NCBI RefSeq assembly: GCF_000832125.1
Contig: NZ_JPRK01000022.1
Coordinates: 1 to 63,235, forward strand
DNA: 63,235 nucleotides
Direction of reading: 5' to 3'
Source: Flavobacterium hibernum
GTDB taxonomy: Bacteria; Bacteroidota; Bacteroidia; Flavobacteriales; Flavobacteriaceae
Part shown: positions 35,556-43,769 of the stretch, piece by piece
Numbering within the stretch: position 1 is the first letter of the stretch
Layout: every line of letters starts with the position of its first letter
Program-made: the position numbers and the translations under genes
The notes under the pieces: generated by a model
Database searches by the model: none
Told to the model about the DNA's origin: nothing
Seen by the model: only the letters and a program-made list of their open reading frames with translations

Positions 35556-37508
35556 TTAAGGTGTAACAATATTCCAATACGGATTTGCAGGTTCAAAAAC
35601 ACCTGCCAATTCTCTGAATTTTAGCGGATCGCCTTCAAAAATTACTCCTTCAGAAAATAAAATTGTTCTTGCATTTTCGGGATTGGTCAATAATTCTACA
35701 AACTTGGCTTTTGAAATGGCCAATGTAAATTCGGCTTTGTCGTTTACACGCGTTTGACTTTGATGCAAAACGCCATTTTTAAGATAAACCAAAATGTTTT
35801 TATTGAGTTCGGGGAAAACAAAACGTAAAGAGATTTCTTTTCCAGCGGCTTTGTTTCCATCAACAGTAATTGATAAGTAATCAAAGATAGCTTCGGGAGT
35901 TAATGATGCTAAAAATCCAGCGGCACGATTGATTGGGTTTTTAGGAACAATTACACCTTCACGAAGTTCCTTGGCTCCGGATAAATATAAATCTCTCCAA
36001 ATTCCGGATTCACTTTGATAGGCAATTTGTTCGAATGCATCAGCTTGCAAATTTTTGGCCGGAACATTTTCAGGATTTGCAAAAATGACATGTTTTAAAA
36101 CTTCGGCAACCCAACGGTATTCGCCTTTTTGGTAGCTTTCGGTTGCTTTTTTTAATGCGGTTTCTTCGCCGCCAAACCATTCTACATATTTCTTTGCCGC
36201 CTCGACTTGAGGAAGTTTATCGTAATCAGCAGGATTTCCGTCCCACCAACCCAAATAAAATTGATACGTTGCTTTGGCATTGTGTTTCACCGTTCCATAA
36301 AAATCTCGGTTATACCATTCTTTAGATAATTCGGCAGGAAGCTTTATTTCTTCGGCAATCTCATCTTTATTTAGACCTTTGTTGGCCAAATGAACGGTTT
36401 GATCGTGAACGTATTTGTATAAATCACGCTGTTTTTCAAGAAAAGTAATTCCTTTATCATGCCCATAAACTGGCCATGTATGAGACGGAACGATAAATTC
36501 GGTCTTATCTCCAAACAAATCAATAGCTTCATCTATATACCCAGCCCAAGCTTTTGCATCTCTTGTTTTTGCTCCTCGAGGCGTTAAAACATTATGATAG
36601 GTGTGACTTGCAATTTCGGCAGAAAAAAATACTTTTTGAGCAGGAGCAAAGACTGTTAATTCGGCCGGAGCTTCAGAATTCGGCGTAAGCTGAAAAACTA
36701 AATCCAAACCATCAATTGTAATTTTTTGACCTGTTTTTTCGACTTCAAAATTGGGTTGTAAAAGCGATGAAGAACCTCCGGATAAAAAAGGTTTTCCTAA
36801 ACCAACATCGACTTGACCTGTTGCACTTTTTTCTAAACCTAACCCAAATTGATATCCGGCACGTCGTCGCATTACGTTTCCTAACAGTACATTTTCGCTT
36901 ACCGCTTCTTCGTAAAAACCTTTTGGTGTAATAAATTTTACTTTTCCTGATTTGATATCTTCGGCGGAAACCAAACCTTCGATACCACCATAATGATCGC
37001 CGTGGGTGTGGGTTACAATTACTGCTAAAATTGGTTTATTGGCTACGTGTTTTTTAACTAATTCATAAGCTGCTGTCGAAGCTTCTCCAATGGTTAATGC
37101 ATCGATGACAACATAACCAGTTTTGGTTTCTATGAATGAAATATTGGCAATGTCTAGCGAACGAACCTGATAAACGCCATTGGTAATTTTAAATAATCCG
37201 TTGATGTTGTTTAATTGTGCCTGACGCCACAAAGCCGGATTTGCGGTTGCGGGAGATTTTCCTTTTATAAAAGCAAAATCGTTTAGGTTTACGGCAACAT
37301 TTCCAGTTTTAGAGACAATTTTTCCATCTGGTAATGTTGCAATAAAACCTCTTTTTGCATCGGTAAAATCGGCAGTATCATCAAAGTTTAATTTTGAATA
37401 TACTGCCTCATTTGATTTTTGGGTAAAAGTTGACGCTTGTTTTGGTGCTTGCGCATTTGCAACAATGGTGAAACCTATTAATAGAGTGGTTATTTTATTT
37501 GTTTTCAT
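35556..37508 (-). CDS. SdsA1/BDS1-like alkyl sulfatase (metallo-beta-lactamase fold)
   Basis: This 650-aa secreted zinc enzyme removes sulfate from alkyl sulfates such as dodecyl sulfate. A signal peptide covers residues 1-19. The metal motif THTHGDH is at 166-172, followed by the family segments EIASHTYHNVLTPRGA and QIAYQSESGIWRDLYLSGA. A C-terminal SCP2-like domain from about 525 binds the alkyl chain in SdsA1. It sits in a tight run with the hydroxylase-type gene (6 nt) and the rhodanese-thioredoxin gene (12 nt). Confidence 0.94.
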   Translation of the reverse strand: MKTNKITTLLIGFTIVANAQAPKQASTFTQKSNEAVYSKLNFDDTADFTDAKRGFIATLPDGKIVSKTGNVAVNLNDFAFIKGKSPATANPALWRQAQLNNINGLFKITNGVYQVRSLDIANISFIETKTGYVVIDALTIGEASTAAYELVKKHVANKPILAVIVTHTHGDHYGGIEGLVSAEDIKSGKVKFITPKGFYEEAVSENVLLGNVMRRRAGYQFGLGLEKSATGQVDVGLGKPFLSGGSSSLLQPNFEVEKTGQKITIDGLDLVFQLTPNSEAPAELTVFAPAQKVFFSAEIASHTYHNVLTPRGAKTRDAKAWAGYIDEAIDLFGDKTEFIVPSHTWPVYGHDKGITFLEKQRDLYKYVHDQTVHLANKGLNKDEIAEEIKLPAELSKEWYNRDFYGTVKHNAKATYQFYLGWWDGNPADYDKLPQVEAAKKYVEWFGGEETALKKATESYQKGEYRWVAEVLKHVIFANPENVPAKNLQADAFEQIAYQSESGIWRDLYLSGAKELREGVIVPKNPINRAAGFLASLTPEAIFDYLSITVDGNKAAGKEISLRFVFPELNKNILVYLKNGVLHQSQTRVNDKAEFTLAISKAKFVELLTNPENARTILFSEGVIFEGDPLKFRELAGVFEPANPYWNIVTP

Positions 37509-37514
37509 GATTCT

Positions 37515-38576
37515 TTAAGATTGAGCTTGCTCGTATAAAGCCGGACTTGGTGTAGCATTTTCGGCTTTTGGTTTTAAGGGAACTGAGAAAACGCCATCTG
37601 CTAAAGCACTTCCTTCTTTTTTAGATTTAAATATTGGCCAAAGAAACTGTGCGTACCATTCTTCTTGTTTATAAGATTTGATTCCGTACGATTTTGGGAA
37701 TTTTCGAGTGATTAAACCTGTACCGAAGATTACGTCCCAAATAAAAAACATATTCCCAAAGTTCCCTTTAAAATGTCCAACGCCGTCGCCACTTGTATCT
37801 GCGTGATGCGCGTGATGTGTTGCAGGAGTAGAGATTAAGCGTTCTAAAACCCATGCAATTGGATGTAATACTTTGTATTTGTATAAAGGTTTATCCCATG
37901 CAATGCTAGAATGTGCGCCCAGAGTGATAAAACTTTTTAAAACCAAAACAAATAATGCGGGCAAACCTAAACCTAAATAAGTTAAAGTTGCTGTTAGGTA
38001 AATTTGGGAGAAAAAGATGGTGTAAATAAAATTTTGTCTCGAAAGCATTGCCATTCCCATATAAGGAGCGGAGTGATGTGTTCTATGAAAACGCCATAAA
38101 AATGGTACTTGATGATGCAAACGGTGGTACCAATATTGCGTTAAATCATCGGCAATTGCGATTAGGAAAAAACCTCCCCAAAACGGAACCCACGAAAGTG
38201 AATTTTCCAGATTCGGAATTAAAACTGGAAGTACTGTTAAGCTAAAAAAAGCGATTACTGGAGGTAAAATTAATTTTGGAGCTAAAAACGAAATAATATC
38301 TATTTTGCGTTCTTCGCCAGTCCATTGGTCGTCGTACAAACCGGCACTAAATTCGATGATTCCCAAAACGAGCATAAAAACGGTCAATCCCCATGTTCTA
38401 ATATTGGTGAATGCAGGTTTTGCAAATTCTAAAAAAGACGGTAATGTAATATGTGATTCGCTTACAACACCATTACTTAGTTTAAAATAAAGGTAAATTG
38501 CCAATACCGGCAATGTGTATAACAAAAGACTGATGCTTAAATCTCTAGTTAGTTTTGAATTTTGAATTGTTGCCAT
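37515..38576 (-). CDS. Sterol desaturase/fatty acid hydroxylase family protein
   Basis: This 353-aa membrane di-iron enzyme has the three His boxes HRLHH (151-155), HRTHH (164-168) and HHAHH (254-258) among about five helices. Such enzymes hydroxylate or desaturate lipids and alkyl chains with oxygen. It lies directly upstream of the alkyl sulfatase gene, so it may process long-chain alcohols or alkyl sulfates, or modify a lipid. The substrate is unknown. Confidence 0.9.
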   Translation of the reverse strand: MATIQNSKLTRDLSISLLLYTLPVLAIYLYFKLSNGVVSESHITLPSFLEFAKPAFTNIRTWGLTVFMLVLGIIEFSAGLYDDQWTGEERKIDIISFLAPKLILPPVIAFFSLTVLPVLIPNLENSLSWVPFWGGFFLIAIADDLTQYWYHRLHHQVPFLWRFHRTHHSAPYMGMAMLSRQNFIYTIFFSQIYLTATLTYLGLGLPALFVLVLKSFITLGAHSSIAWDKPLYKYKVLHPIAWVLERLISTPATHHAHHADTSGDGVGHFKGNFGNMFFIWDVIFGTGLITRKFPKSYGIKSYKQEEWYAQFLWPIFKSKKEGSALADGVFSVPLKPKAENATPSPALYEQAQS

Positions 38577-38582
38577 AATTTC

Positions 38583-38702
38583 TTATTTTAAAAATTGTTT
38601 TAATAATGCTAATCCGCCGGCCAAAATCGCCAGAGGTACTAAAAAAAGTATTGTACCAACGACAATCTTTTTTCCTATAATTTCGAAGTCTACTCGTTTC
38701 AT
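38583..38702 (-). CDS. Small 39-aa membrane protein
   Basis: This ORF encodes MKRVDFEIIGKKIVVGTILF followed by a hydrophobic stretch with LVPLAILAGGLALL and a basic end. It has one membrane helix at about 13-34. It stops 6 nt before the start codon of the hydroxylase-type gene on the same strand, and an A-rich site precedes its ATG. No family is recognised. It may be a small subunit of the membrane enzyme downstream. Confidence 0.6.
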   Translation of the reverse strand: MKRVDFEIIGKKIVVGTILFLVPLAILAGGLALLKQFLK

Positions 38703-38837
38703 TTGTTGCTGTTTTTATTCTGGTTTCTCTATTCTTTTGGAATGTTCTGAAAATCATAAATTTCAAATTAAATAATTCTAATTATATGGATTTAGTAGAA
38801 TTTTATTTAATCGTTGTCCAAAAGTTTATTATAATGC

Positions 38838-39431
38838 TTATTTTATTTTTTGAATGGTTGGAAGCGTTTCAACAGTTAAATTGTCTCTAAGTTTTTCTGA
38901 TGGTAAATACAATCGAATAATTAGACTTATTTTTTTAACGTCGTTGATAGGCAGCCAGTTTTCTGTTTTCTCAGTTCCAGAAAGATTGATTTTATAAGAA
39001 GTGCTATCGGCTTCGTATTTTACATCTTCCAGATTATAACTGTATTTATTGATTGGGTTTTTTATCAGGAATCCATTTTCGTCATAGGCCGTAATACTCC
39101 AATATTTGGCGTCTAATTTTTTTCCGCTAATGGTATAATCTGATTTTGGGTCTAATTCATTTCCTTCGCTGTCAGTACTTGTACTTAAGTAAATAACTTC
39201 TTTTTTGGTTAAGGCATATGGCCCATAAACTGCTACTTGTGCAATGGTAAGTAAATCGGCAGAGCTAAGGTCTTTATCTTTATCAACTGTTTGCCAATTG
39301 CCAATACTGCGTTGCGAATCACTTTTTCCGGATTTGATATTATAAACACCAACGGCACTTCCGAAAACTATTGCCAGAATGATCAATGCCACTCCAAGGC
39401 CTATCTTTTTTATCTTTTGATTTAAAGCCAT
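38838..39431 (-). CDS. DUF1214 domain protein
   Basis: This 197-aa protein has an N-terminal membrane anchor (residues 10-30) and a DUF1214-type beta domain. The segments YTISGKKLDAKYWSITAYD and NWLPINDVKKISLIIRLYLP are typical. DUF1254 and DUF1214 normally occur in one long polypeptide; here they are in two adjacent genes. The function of the pair is unknown. It is likely envelope-exposed. Confidence 0.8.
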   Translation of the reverse strand: MALNQKIKKIGLGVALIILAIVFGSAVGVYNIKSGKSDSQRSIGNWQTVDKDKDLSSADLLTIAQVAVYGPYALTKKEVIYLSTSTDSEGNELDPKSDYTISGKKLDAKYWSITAYDENGFLIKNPINKYSYNLEDVKYEADSTSYKINLSGTEKTENWLPINDVKKISLIIRLYLPSEKLRDNLTVETLPTIQKIK

Positions 39432-39468
39432 TTTTATTGATTTTGTGTTGATATGTACATTTTTTTTC

Positions 39469-39545
39469 AGGAGCTAATCCCGCTATCCGTTTCAATCTTT
39501 TGTTCCGAACCCCGGAACAAAAGGATTTCCACTTCTATCGGGGCT
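39469..39545. repeat. Dispersed flavobacterial intergenic repeat, copy 2
   Basis: Its ends match copy 1 at 2553-2693 (aggagcta at one end, ggggcta at the other). The middle forms an 11-bp hairpin, cttttgttccg (39497-39507) with cggaacaaaag (39513-39523). Confidence 0.6.
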
Positions 39546-39551
39546 AAACCA

Positions 39552-39600
39552 ATTATTGTCGAGCTACTTGTGTGATTTCTCCCTTCGGTCGAAATGACAA
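39552..39600. repeat. Solo right half of the 100-bp inverted-repeat element
   Basis: The loop motif attgtcgagctacttgtg leads into one arm (gatttctcccttcggtcgaa, then atgac). The left arm is missing and its place is taken by the dispersed repeat just upstream. It looks like a truncated or recombined copy. Confidence 0.65.
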
Positions 39601-39616
39601 ACTTTTAGAAAAAACT

Positions 39617-40168
39617 TTACTTTCCTAATTTTTCTACTGTAACTCCATGTTGTAATTCTGCAAGTTTCGCTACCGGATAGGCTTTTGAAACTAAATAGCG
39701 AAACAGTATCAATCCTTTTGTTGTTGGACTATAGATAATTTTCTCTTTTGGAATATTTTTCAAAACTTCGTTTGTACTTCCTTCAGGAGCGAGATAATAT
39801 TCAAATTTTGATTTTACTTTTTCTTCGTTTTCCACAAAATAATTAGTGGTATTTTGTTGATAAGCCGAGATTGACCAATAGGTTGAATCTGGAACTATTC
39901 CTGAAATTTTTAGGATATTATCTTTTAAATCATAATTGATTGTGGAATACAAAAAGTCAGGATTTGGAAGTGGAATTACTCTGCTGTTTTCTGCATTTGG
40001 CTGATCTCCAAATCGGGGAGTATTTACTAATCCCAGACTTTTTTCGGCAAATTTATTTTGCACATAATAGGGAGTTATCCATACGGTTAAGTAATAAAAG
40101 CTTACCGCAATTACTACAAGAACTAAGGCAAAAATGCCGTTTTTGATAAGTGGTTTTGTTGCTGCCAT
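39617..40168 (-). CDS. DUF1254 domain protein
   Basis: This 183-aa protein has an N-terminal membrane helix (residues 12-32) and a DUF1254-like domain (RVIPLPNPDFLYSTINYDL, then IVPDSTYWSISAYQ). It precedes the DUF1214 gene by 185 nt of repeats on the same strand. The two probably act together as a split version of the usual fused protein. No enzymatic motif is seen. Confidence 0.8.
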   Translation of the reverse strand: MAATKPLIKNGIFALVLVVIAVSFYYLTVWITPYYVQNKFAEKSLGLVNTPRFGDQPNAENSRVIPLPNPDFLYSTINYDLKDNILKISGIVPDSTYWSISAYQQNTTNYFVENEEKVKSKFEYYLAPEGSTNEVLKNIPKEKIIYSPTTKGLILFRYLVSKAYPVAKLAELQHGVTVEKLGK

Positions 40169-40267
40169 AATTTGCTTTTTTTAGTTATTCTGCAAGTTTT
40201 TTCAAACCTTGCATGCATTATTAGTTGATCTTCAAAATCAGTCTTGATTTTTTCGAAAATAATTTAA

Positions 40268-40300
40268 AACCTACAAGGTCAGAAAAAGACCTTGCAGGTT
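40268..40300 (-). terminator. Hairpin after arylsulfatase 3
   Basis: A 13-bp stem, aacctacaaggtc with gaccttgcaggtt and one wobble, has a 7-nt loop. It lies 15 nt past the sulfatase stop. The minus-strand exit is moderately T-rich (GTTTTAAATTATTTT), so it can act as a terminator or attenuator between the SusCD-sulfatase unit and the genes below. Confidence 0.6.
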
Positions 40301-40314
40301 AAGGAAATCAATAT

Positions 40315-42252
40315 TTAATTGCTACTTCCAGAAGTAGTTGTAGCACTTCCTGGTTTTGTAACTTGTTTTACTAAATCTTGTAGCGTTTTGCCTTTGTCTG
40401 TTCCGGTATTGTGTATTCTTCTGTTGTATACATCTTGCCAGTCAATTAGCGGATAAACATTGTTTTCTTTGGCCTGTTCATCAAACAACTTTTTAAGTTC
40501 AGCTAATTTTTCAGGATACTTTTTTGCAAGATTGTTACGTTCGTTAAAATCTTCGTTTAAGTTGTACAATTCCCAAACATCGTTGTCAAAATTGCTTTCG
40601 GCAGGTTTTTCGTTTTTACCAAATGCTTTTTTAACTGCAAATGAATCTGGCAAATGTGCAGCTCCGGCTTTCCATCCATCTTTGTAAATTGCTCTGTTTC
40701 CAAAAATGTAGTAGTATTGAATTTTGTGTAATGATTCTGCTTTAGCATTGTTCAATGAAGCATACAAAGATGATCCCTGAATAATATCTTGTTTTACATT
40801 TTTGATATATTCCGGAGCTTTAATTCCTGCAATATCCAATGTCGTTGGCAATAAATCTGTTACGTGGCTGTATTGATTTCTGATTCCGCCTTTGTCTTTG
40901 ATTCCTTTTGGATAAAAAACAATTAACGGATTGTGTGTCCCACCTTCAGATTGTGCATCTTGTTTCCAGTTTTTAAAAGGAACGTTTGTTGCTTGTGCCC
41001 ATCCTAAAGGATAATTTGTATTTAATCCTTTTGCTGTACCAATTTCGTCGATATTAGCTAAGTTTTTCTTCAGATTTTTCTCGTCAGATGTTCCTTGAGA
41101 AAATAAACTTTGATTGATCGTTCCTTCCGTAGTTCCTTCTTTACTCGCTCCGTTATCGCCAATGGCTACAAAAATCACGGTATTATCAAGCTGATTTGTT
41201 TCTTTTAAATAATTGACAACTCTTCCTACTTCGTAATCTGTATAGGTTAGGAATCCGGCGTAAACTTCCATAAATCGAGCATAAACTTTCTTTTGATCCG
41301 GGGTTAGTTTTTTCCAGTCTGTAATAAGCGGATTACGTTCTGGCAATACTGCATTGGCAGGAATTACACCTAATTTCTTTTGGTTAGCAATTACTTTTTC
41401 GCGGTAAGCATCCCAACCATCGTCAAATTTTCCTTTGTACGGATCGCTCCATTTTTTCGCTACTTGGTGTGGCGCGTGTGCTGCTCCGGGTGCGTAGTAT
41501 AAAAAGAACGGTTTTCCTGGTGCTGCTTTTTGTTGTTTTTGGATGTAGCTAATGGCTTTATCAGTAATCAACTCACTTAAATGACGTCCATCTGGCGTAA
41601 TATGCACTTGATCTTCGACTAAATCTGGATTGTATTGATCTGTTTGAGAACCAAGGAAACCGAAGAAATGATCGAAACCTTTTCCTGTTGGCCATCTGTC
41701 AAAAGGTCCGGCATCTGTAGCGTCTTCGTCTGGAGTTACGCCATATTTACCAACGGCAAAAGTGTTGTATCCGTTTTCGCGCAGAATCTCTGCAATTGTT
41801 CCTTTATCAGATGGGATTTTTCCGTCCCAACCCGGAAATCCTGCAGATAAAATAGTGTGCGAAAATCCGCTTACGTGCACTCTTCCAGAATTTCTTCCGG
41901 TTAATAATGCCGCACGTGTTGGCGCGCAAATGGCTGTTGTATGAAAGTTGGTGTAACGTAAACCATTATTAGCCAAAGCATCAAAAGTTGGTGTTTCGAT
42001 TAATCCGCCAAAAGCGCTCGAAGCTCCAAATCCAACATCATCCAATAATATCCAAATAACGTTTGGTGCGCCTGCGGGAGCTTTTACCGGTTCTGGCCAA
42101 TATTCTTTAGAATCGGCTAAAGTTTTACCAATAACGCCTTTAAACTCTTCAGGTTTTTCTTGTGCAAAACCAAACTGAGCAATTAGTAATGCGGTAATCA
42201 AAAGCCCTTTTTGTGGGCTTTTGATAAAACTGTTGTATTGAAATTTTTTCAT
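40315..42252 (-). CDS. Arylsulfatase, large secreted type
   Basis: This 645-aa sulfatase has a signal peptide ending near residue 30, metal ligands D71-D72 (ILLDDVG) and the formylglycine Cys C109 in ICAPTRAALLTGR. A C-terminal Lys/Thr-rich tail extends it beyond the other two. It follows susD by 26 nt and belongs to the SusCD unit, so its substrate is probably what the pair imports. It resembles bacterial arylsulfatases of the Pseudomonas AtsA group. Maturation by an enzyme elsewhere in the genome is required. Confidence 0.95.
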   Translation of the reverse strand: MKKFQYNSFIKSPQKGLLITALLIAQFGFAQEKPEEFKGVIGKTLADSKEYWPEPVKAPAGAPNVIWILLDDVGFGASSAFGGLIETPTFDALANNGLRYTNFHTTAICAPTRAALLTGRNSGRVHVSGFSHTILSAGFPGWDGKIPSDKGTIAEILRENGYNTFAVGKYGVTPDEDATDAGPFDRWPTGKGFDHFFGFLGSQTDQYNPDLVEDQVHITPDGRHLSELITDKAISYIQKQQKAAPGKPFFLYYAPGAAHAPHQVAKKWSDPYKGKFDDGWDAYREKVIANQKKLGVIPANAVLPERNPLITDWKKLTPDQKKVYARFMEVYAGFLTYTDYEVGRVVNYLKETNQLDNTVIFVAIGDNGASKEGTTEGTINQSLFSQGTSDEKNLKKNLANIDEIGTAKGLNTNYPLGWAQATNVPFKNWKQDAQSEGGTHNPLIVFYPKGIKDKGGIRNQYSHVTDLLPTTLDIAGIKAPEYIKNVKQDIIQGSSLYASLNNAKAESLHKIQYYYIFGNRAIYKDGWKAGAAHLPDSFAVKKAFGKNEKPAESNFDNDVWELYNLNEDFNERNNLAKKYPEKLAELKKLFDEQAKENNVYPLIDWQDVYNRRIHNTGTDKGKTLQDLVKQVTKPGSATTTSGSSN

Positions 42253-42278
42253 AATGTATTAGTTTTTATAGTTGGTTG

Positions 42279-43751
42279 TTAGTATCCAGGGTTTTGTGGT
42301 AAACCTACTGGATCAATATTTCTTTCGCTTTGCGGAATTGGATATAGATTATTACGTTCTGAAACTGAGTTTTTTGCGGTTACTTTTTTTACTTCGGTAA
42401 CTAGAGTTCCCCAACGAACTAAATCAAACCAGCGTTGGCCTTCCTGAACAAATTCTTTTTTACGTTCTTCCTGAATGGCGGCTCTAAAAGTTACTTGTGT
42501 TAGTCCTGACAAATCTACCGTTGCGTCTGGCGTTGTAATTGGTTTTCCAAAAGCTCTTCTTCTTACTTGGTTGATTAATTCATAAGCTTCGGGAGTTGGT
42601 GCGCCTTGTTCGTTTATTGCCTCTGCCAGTGACAAAAGAATATCTGCGTAGCGAATAATTGGAAAGTTTATGGCAACGTTTGCAGGAGTTGCTAAATTGG
42701 TTAAGTCCAGATATTTTTTGAAAATTGGTTTTGGAAAAGTATAGATGTTTGCTGTTCCCGGAATTGGTAATGTTTTGGCATAACTCACATCTCTTCTGGT
42801 ATCGCCAGGAGCATAAATATCATAAAACAATGCTACGTCTGAGATAATATCTGCTGGTTCTGTCGCTGTAAATCCTGTAAAAGATGTGGCTTGAAAAGTG
42901 CTTCCGCTAGATCCGTTTCCAGCTTGATTTGGCTCAAACTGAACAGAGAAAATGTGTTCTTTTCCGTTCTTTTTAGTTTTGTTGAAGATATCGGCAAAAC
43001 TTTCAAAAAGAGCATATCCGTAACCACCATTAATTACTTCTCTGGTTTTTAATATTGCATTTGGATAATCTTTTCTCGTCAAATATACTTTTGCCAAAAT
43101 TGCTTTTGCAGCTCCAGATGTAGCACGTCCGGCATCTGTTGCAGGATATGTTGCTGGCAAAGCTTCGGCATCTTTTAAATCAGAAATGATTTGAGCATAA
43201 ACTGCTTCTACAGTTTCTCTTCTTGATTTTAAACTTTCTAATTGTATAGAAGTTGGTTCGTGCAAAACAATTGGAACTCCACCCCAAAGACGCACTGCCT
43301 GAAAGTATAATAATCCTCTAATGAATTTTGCTTCAAGAATCAATCTGTTTTTAACAGCATCTGTACCAGCAACTTTTGGAATATTGTCTATTGAAACATT
43401 TGCTCTGTTGATTCCAGCATAAATTTGACGCCAAGCTACCTGAACACGATCTGATGTTGCATCGTGGGTTAAACTACTCAAGGCTCTTACTTGCGGATTT
43501 GTTGCCGAAACTCCTGCAGCAGCATAATCACTTGCCATATCTGTTAAGAAATATAGATTTCGACCAAATAAACTTTGTTCGCCCGGATCCAGACTTAATG
43601 AAGCATATACAGCTGTTACACTTGCAATGGCATCGTCTTGGGTTTTAAAGTAATTGTCTTCGGTTACAAAAGAGGTTGGTGTTACCTCCAGATCTGCGCA
43701 CGATCCAAATAAACCGGCACTTAATAGTAATGTTATAATAATCTTTTTCAT
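42279..43751 (-). CDS. SusD/RagB-type lipoprotein, sulfatase locus
   Basis: This 490-aa lipoprotein has lipobox LFGSC with Cys18. The N-terminal SusD-like region (ILEAKFIRGLLYFQAVRLWG) is followed by the C-terminal RagB region (AIQEERKKEFVQEGQRWFDLVRWG). It forms the lid of the transporter encoded 18 nt upstream. It differs clearly from the other SusD here, so the two loci probably take different ligands. Confidence 0.94.
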   Translation of the reverse strand: MKKIIITLLLSAGLFGSCADLEVTPTSFVTEDNYFKTQDDAIASVTAVYASLSLDPGEQSLFGRNLYFLTDMASDYAAAGVSATNPQVRALSSLTHDATSDRVQVAWRQIYAGINRANVSIDNIPKVAGTDAVKNRLILEAKFIRGLLYFQAVRLWGGVPIVLHEPTSIQLESLKSRRETVEAVYAQIISDLKDAEALPATYPATDAGRATSGAAKAILAKVYLTRKDYPNAILKTREVINGGYGYALFESFADIFNKTKKNGKEHIFSVQFEPNQAGNGSSGSTFQATSFTGFTATEPADIISDVALFYDIYAPGDTRRDVSYAKTLPIPGTANIYTFPKPIFKKYLDLTNLATPANVAINFPIIRYADILLSLAEAINEQGAPTPEAYELINQVRRRAFGKPITTPDATVDLSGLTQVTFRAAIQEERKKEFVQEGQRWFDLVRWGTLVTEVKKVTAKNSVSERNNLYPIPQSERNIDPVGLPQNPGY

Positions 43752-43769
43752 TGTGTATATTTTTTTTAC

